Shown here piece after piece: positions 59,006-64,000 of a stretch of 64,000 nucleotides of DNA. The position numbers were made by a program, and so were the translations under genes. The DNA comes from Rhytidiadelphus loreus. Its lineage: Eukaryota; Streptophyta; Bryopsida; Hypnales; Hylocomiaceae. The stretch is taken from the NCBI GenBank assembly GCA_947034895.1, contig OX344762.1, forward strand, positions 17,960,760 through 18,024,759. The letters are read 5' to 3'. How positions within the stretch are numbered: the stretch's first letter is position 1; each line of letters begins with the position of its first letter. The notes under the pieces were generated by a model, which was not told where the DNA came from, made no database searches, and was given only the letters and a program-made list of their open reading frames with translations.

Positions 59006-60655
59006 ACATAACTTCTGAATCTCATTAGCAGGGCATCAACCAGTGAGCCACTCTAAATCTTCTGCCTTCAATAAGCACAGCTTGTCATGCGGTATAGCCA
59101 TCGTCTTCCCGGAGCTTCTCCGTGATCACAGTATGTGTGAGAGAGTAGGCATGGTCTTAGTCAATGCTGCAGGTGTTATTTGCACTGTAAAGAGGATTAG
59201 ATTAGAGTTCCCTTAGCATGCATCTAAGGTACTGTGGCTTGTGATTACTCGCCACAAGCTATTGAAGTCCAAGTTCAAGAAGAAACGGTATATTGAATTC
59301 ATCACGGAATTTTTGTTACTTTGGGGGACAAGTTTCCCTTTTTGGAAGAATTAGGAACGAGTTATTTTCACATTGCCATATTTTTGGTTACTCACAACAT
59401 TCTTTGGACAGACTAGAACTAAATGCTTTGAGCAAGTATGCTTGTGATTCTTCAGCAAAGATTGTCGTTATAACCATGAGGAAGATGATCTGGGTGCTTG
59501 TATACATGCTGAAGGTATTATATCTAAAAGCATCCACCTGAGCATGGTTCAAAGTATTGCTTTCTTTGCTCTAATTGTGCAATGCTTCTGGCGAGTTGTG
59601 CCGGCATGGGATTGTGCAATGATTCGTGAGTGCTTGTTCGGTGTTATCCAAATGTAATGGAAAACTGTAACGAGTTTCAAATACATTTAGTCAAATAAGA
59701 GTGGAAAGTGGATTATTATTGCAATGTGTAAGGAGCCTAGCTTGACTTATGATACTGCTGAAAGTGTGTTTTGGTTGTAGGATTGGAAATGAAGAGTGGA
59801 AAAAATTCTAAATTTTAAAGTGAAGTTCTATAGAGAGTGTTCATAGGTTGTGTTTTGTATTGAAGACTTTTCAAGAACCCTTGCATAGAAATGTTTAACC
59901 CTAGGATGGGTTGGTCATTGTGGAAATCATCCTTTTTGGTACTGTGGGAATCATTTGCTTAAAAAATTCTAAGAGCATTCATTGGAGGTCAAACTATTGT
60001 TTTAGACCTCTCCTTTTTACACAAAATTTTTAGGATGAAAATTTGTACTTCTATTTGTCCTATATAAAAAGATTCTTTATCATCCATCATCCATTTAGTG
60101 TCCATGGTGTCTTTTTAGGGTTAAGAATTTGTGTGAAGATGGTGAAGTTCTAAAGACTACTTCACACTATGTCTCAAGTCCCAAGTCCTTTTGGATTCTC
60201 AAAATTTGAATGATGGAGAGTTGAAAATTGGGGCTTGGGGCTTTGTACTATGTTTTAAGTTATAAATCCCACATCTTTCCAAAATGCCTATAGTGTCAAT
60301 TAAAACTAGGTACAAAATTTGAAGTGACAACTTTCACAAACAACTACAAAATTTTCAAAGATTGCTTTATAAATTTGAAGATTGAGTGAAACAATATATA
60401 CAATCTTATATACATATGCAAAGTTGTACATCAAATTGATAATAAAACATTCTTCTACAAAGTCAAATCAACAACTATGTATAATACTCACTATTGTTTT
60501 AAGTAAATCCTCGAGCTTCAATATTTGTCCAATAACCTTTTGCTTTCAATACAACAAAAATCCTTTTTGGCGTACTTTTATAAAATTTCTGACAATCTTT
60601 TGCATCAAAACTAAGATAAATATTATATACATTCTCCTACAATTCTTGAACTCCT
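59006..60655. other. Downstream of the PGES2-like gene, no gene recognised
   Basis: After the 3' UTR the DNA becomes AT-rich. A word TAAGAGCATTCATTGGAGGTC near 59971 resembles Harbinger-type element ends, but I could not find its partner. Confidence 0.4.
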
Positions 60656-61170
60656 CTAGACTTTGGAGTGATTTGGTTCAAATGTTGTTTGAAAGAAGGC
60701 CCAAAAATATTCTATTGGATTTAAATTTGGAGGTTGTGGCCATTGGAGGAGCTTAAATGGTTGTGACGAGAGACAATTGAACACTTTTTGGCGTATGTTT
60801 AGGATCATTATCATGTTGAAAAAAGGATCTAAGTTGAAATTTTGTATTGTGCTCCATAAGTAGGTTTCTAAAATATTTTTGTACAATTGTTGTTCCATCC
60901 TACCTTCAATTTGGTATCAAGCACCTAGTCCAAAAGTAGTCATACACCCCCAAATTGTGATTGAACCACCACCATGTTTGATAGTTTGACTAACATGTTG
61001 AGGTTTAGGTCTCTCCTCTTCTCTCAACCAACACTATGATCAACCATTTGAATAAAATAGGTTAATCCTGGTCTCATCATTGATAATAATACATTTCCAA
61101 TCATCAATAGTCCAATTTTTGTACTTGTGAGCAAATCTCTTCCTTGCAAGAACAAATTGCGGTATCATTT
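60656..61170 (-). pseudogene. Tc1-like (DD34E) transposase remnant
   Basis: Read on the minus strand from about 61165, the order is LARKRFAHKYKNWTIDDW, INDETRINLF (first catalytic Asp), QTIKHGGGSITIWGCMT, MEQQLYKNIL, QHDNDPKHTPK in a shifted frame (second Asp), and WPQPPNLNPIEYFW (catalytic Glu). Stops and at least one frameshift break it. The second-Asp-to-Glu interval is 5 nt short of 34 residues; one lost codon is visible in WPQPPNLNPIE against the usual WPSQSPDLNPIE, so the ancestor was most likely DD34E. No termini were identified. Confidence 0.8.
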
Positions 61171-61586
61171 TGTTGTTGTGAAATCGTATTAAATCACTTA
61201 TAATCCAAACAAATGTACTATTTACAACCCTTTTGAACTAATATGTTGAATTCAAAAAGATTGCAATAAAAACAATTGTTTTGGTTGCTAAATGCAAATT
61301 AAAATGATTTGTATTAATTTTGTATTAGGACAAATATCTTCAAATCTATTCAAAGTAGATGCAACAACATTTCAAACTACAACCTATAAATCATCTATGA
61401 TTGTAAAGAAAATCTCAAATCTTTGGTTCATCAAAAATCTTCAAATTCCATTCACATTAAAATTATCAACATTTTTCTATATATATAATTCTTTTGAAGC
61501 ATACGTATGTCAATTTTTTACAATACCAATGGGATTGGGTCTTAAATGGCATACAACAACATCATTAGAAGAGATTTCAGGATTTT
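61171..61586. other. AT-rich DNA next to the Tc1-like relic
   Basis: The frame at 61292-61588 has no known signature. This may be the 5' part of the Tc1-like element, too decayed to read. Confidence 0.3.
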
Positions 61587-61834
61587 AAGGGCCGTTTCAG
61601 GGCCGTTCCCGGCGCTGTTCCCCCGGCAGTAAGAAAACGCCACTGTCAGATTTCATTTTTTTTGAAAAAAAAAAAATTTAAGTCCTTAAAATGAGAAACA
61701 AAGTTAAATTTTTTTTTTTTTTTTTTTTTTTTCGAAAAATCTGACCTGGCCGTCTCTCGGCCAGGTCAGCACAGGCCGGGAACAACGGATATTGGCGGTT
61801 CTCGGGGGGGGTCGAGTTTGGAACTCGTAGCCCT
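61587..61834 (+). repeat. Dispersed repeat with a conserved stem-loop, copy 2
   Basis: It starts AAGGGCCGTTTCAGGGCCG and ends AACTCGTAGCCCT, like the copy at 52683-52946. It has a perfect stem CTGACCTGG / CCAGGTCAG (61741-61769) with loop CCGTCTCTCGG. The right part also pairs GGTTCTCGGGG with CCCCGAGAGCC. Long A and T tracts separate the halves. Confidence 0.65.
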
Positions 61835-62772
61835 CCCCGAGAGCCAAAACACATGTAATGCGTAGTAAAATATTCAAGTCATCAAGGCTCAAAAAAGAAG
61901 CATAGGCGATTTTTAGAGTGATTATGAAACCCGCCTCAATAACCGAGTCTATGGGATGGTCAGCTTTGGAATTCATTTACTTTCAAACCGTAATTGATTT
62001 TTGCTTCAAGTTATTTTGGGATTGTAGTGCACAAAAGACACTACAACATTCATCTTTGCTCATTTGGATTTTGTCCACTCCTTTTCAACATATGACACAC
62101 AGACTGAAATTGAACACAATATAGACTCAGTGTTTGTAGTCATTGTATAACATTATTCAACATTCCAACCAAAGGCAAAAAAATTCCCACACTGAACAAA
62201 TATTTTGCCATTCTTAAAGATGAAAATTTAACCCACTAAGATTTGGACTATATTTTTACCAAAAATGCTCTCAAACTATCATTTCTAGTACAACTACCAA
62301 TTTTTAGATACATGTAGCTATAAGATCTTGTAGTGCACTTATTTGAGAAGATGTGGAAAAATTTCAAAAAATTTCACCATATAGATTGCAAGATGTTAGC
62401 ATTTGAAGTGACAAAAATCCTTTGGGGGGCCTTGCGAAAAACCAAGCTACACATCAGAAGGTTACATTTGTACAAAAAAATGTCTAAAATAGTGGGTTAC
62501 TCTTTGGATTTCTTCTTCAAGGCAAGTTGGCTACATGCTTGAAAAATTTTCAAATCATTTGAAATTGTACAACATATAGGAAAAAAATAATAAGTAGAAA
62601 GTAGAGAATGATTCAAAATACTAAATTGTTAACAATTTATTTATGGAATTGAAAAATTCCAATCCCTATGGTTATAATGTTGTAATAAAAAATCTACAAC
62701 TGATGTTTTTATTTTTTTCCAAAAGTATTGAAAATTGAGTTAAATAAAGGACTTCAAAGGTTGACTCAGAAT
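61835..62772. other. AT-rich intergenic DNA
   Basis: Only short chance frames (61918-62124, 62333-62542) occur. No repeat structure was confirmed. Confidence 0.35.
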
Positions 62773-63172
62773 AGAGATTCCATAACTACTAACAAACTAC
62801 CCCAAACTAAAACTCCTCATAACTTTCATCTCATTAATGAAGACGGAATGATTCAAATCTTCAATGATTCAATGATTCAAATGTATAGATAAATCTAGAG
62901 AACCAATTCAAATTTTTATTTTTTTAAAAGTGATTTTAAAAGAAGTGTTTTTTGCTATCCAAGCTGCTCGCTAAGCAATGAAAACTACATATCATACAAT
63001 AACTTTTTAACCATGTATTTGAAAATTATGAAAATTGTTGGACCTTAAAGCTACTCCTTGGGCACGTGTTTTGTGAAAATTTCAAAGAAAAAAAATAAAA
63101 ACTCCATTGGTAGTGAACTGCCTAAAATTGCTATGTTGCCAGAAAAAAATGCAATTTGGACATTTAGGAATT
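62773..63172 (+). repeat. Dispersed repeat copy 2, uninterrupted (empty site)
   Basis: This aligns with 21533-22468 but lacks the 547-bp TTAA element. The junction reads GACC-TTAA-AGCTACTCC at 63041-63057, with a single TTAA. It is the reference empty site for the element at 21794-22340. Confidence 0.8.
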
Positions 63173-64000
63173 ACACAAATAAGTAAATGGGAAAGAAGAA
63201 TTAGAATTATGCAATGAAGGGATATACTAACATGCATTTGTAATGAAATATTGCTTAACAAAAGTTGCAATGCTCTTTTCTCTACAATTATCAATTAAAA
63301 AATTAATTTTCTCTATGTAATTTCTAAAGACAGTTTGCTAGATAATTTAATCATTACTCAATAGCATTATCCCTTAACTGCCTAAGCGACGTTATAGATT
63401 GCTCCAAAATTTCATCTCATTTGTGTGTGGGCAATTAAATTCTTTTTAGTGTTCTAAAATTTTTTATGGGTAGTATTGAAGATTAGCTATTCAAAGTTTT
63501 TATTTTTCATTGAAAAAAGTAAATATTTGATTTTTAAAAAGTCCTCAAAGGCATATATGTACCATTAGTGGAAGAGTTAAAGCTTGTGAATTTACTTGAT
63601 TTCCTAACTTTGAACAAAGCTTGTCCATTACACTTGATTTGGGATCTAAAAAATGATACTTATCCATTTGCTTTGAAAATGGTCCTAGTGTTATCATGAT
63701 TTTCATTGTTGAAAATTTAAACATGCAAGTGTTGATTTGGAGTTATTTATGATTTTGACTTATAAAAAGAAATTGCATTTCAACAATTACAAGGTGGAAT
63801 GTGTAATGAATTTGATAGTTCTTCATTTGAACTTATGGCTTTTGGAAGTGCATTTTTTGAGTGTGCTAATAAAATTTATAGTTGTTCATGTCACCTCCAA
63901 TCCCAAAAACTCTTATATATGCAAATTTCTCAAACATTGTGGGGAGGGGCATCATACTAAAAAATACAATTTGCTTCATTGGAGATAAGTATAAGCCCAT
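63173..64000. other. AT-rich DNA to the window end
   Basis: No gene was recognised. The frame at 63737-63988 contains CGEGHHTKKYN near its end, after CKFLKH, which faintly resembles a zinc-knuckle remnant (C--C--GHH---), but too little is left to call it. Confidence 0.3.

Noticed and set aside
61681..61740. Poly-T and poly-A tracts as retroposon tails
   Set aside because: They lie inside the stem-loop repeat between its two halves, not at the end of a retrocopy with target duplications.

Overview
This window is nuclear DNA of a land plant. Genes have short GT-AG introns and moderate GC, and lie in very AT-rich intergenic DNA full of old transposons. The intact genes are typical plant genes: a plastid-type quinolinate synthase with a fused SufE domain, a DUF247 protein, a DUS1-type tRNA-dihydrouridine synthase and a PGES2-like protein. 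I cannot name the species. A non-seed plant is possible, but that is only an impression.

Layout. 1-947: last two exons of an unrecognised gene. 1590-4159: DUS1 (3 exons). 4160-9880: repeats, including three TIR elements and a duplicated block upstream of the next gene. 9881-11341: intronless DUF247 gene. 11460-17760: remains of GDSL esterase/lipase genes, one interrupted by a small transposon whose empty site can still be read. 18240-22468: nested transposons, including a Harbinger-type element, two inverted copies of a TTAA-flanked (piggyBac-like) element and a 1.24-kb Mutator-like element with very long inverted repeats. 24076-32912: a large uncharacterised minus-strand gene that I assembled as 7 exons of about 1,098 residues, with one homopolymer frameshift. 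34817-41496: a decayed Ty3/gypsy element (putative 5' LTR, PBS, extra ORF, gag, protease) without reverse transcriptase, followed by tandem repeats. 44094-45195: nested small elements. 45772-50603: quinolinate synthase (8 exons, 724 aa). 50831-56255: repeats and a Harbinger transposase remnant. 56567-59005: PGES2-like gene (6 exons, 342 aa). 60656-61170: decayed Tc1-like DD34E transposase. The rest, to 64000, is AT-rich repeat DNA.

The genes do not form a pathway. They are independent housekeeping or plant-specific genes: NAD biosynthesis, tRNA modification, a thioredoxin/GST-fold protein and a DUF247 protein. The most informative material is the transposon archaeology. Traces of at least six DNA-transposon superfamilies (Tc1/mariner, PIF/Harbinger, CACTA, Mutator, piggyBac-like and one unclassified hairpin family) can be read with their target-site duplications. 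In two cases the empty pre-insertion site is visible inside this window. The other strong observation is the unannotated multi-exon gene at 24-33 kb. No RNA genes, CRISPR arrays or prokaryotic features were seen.
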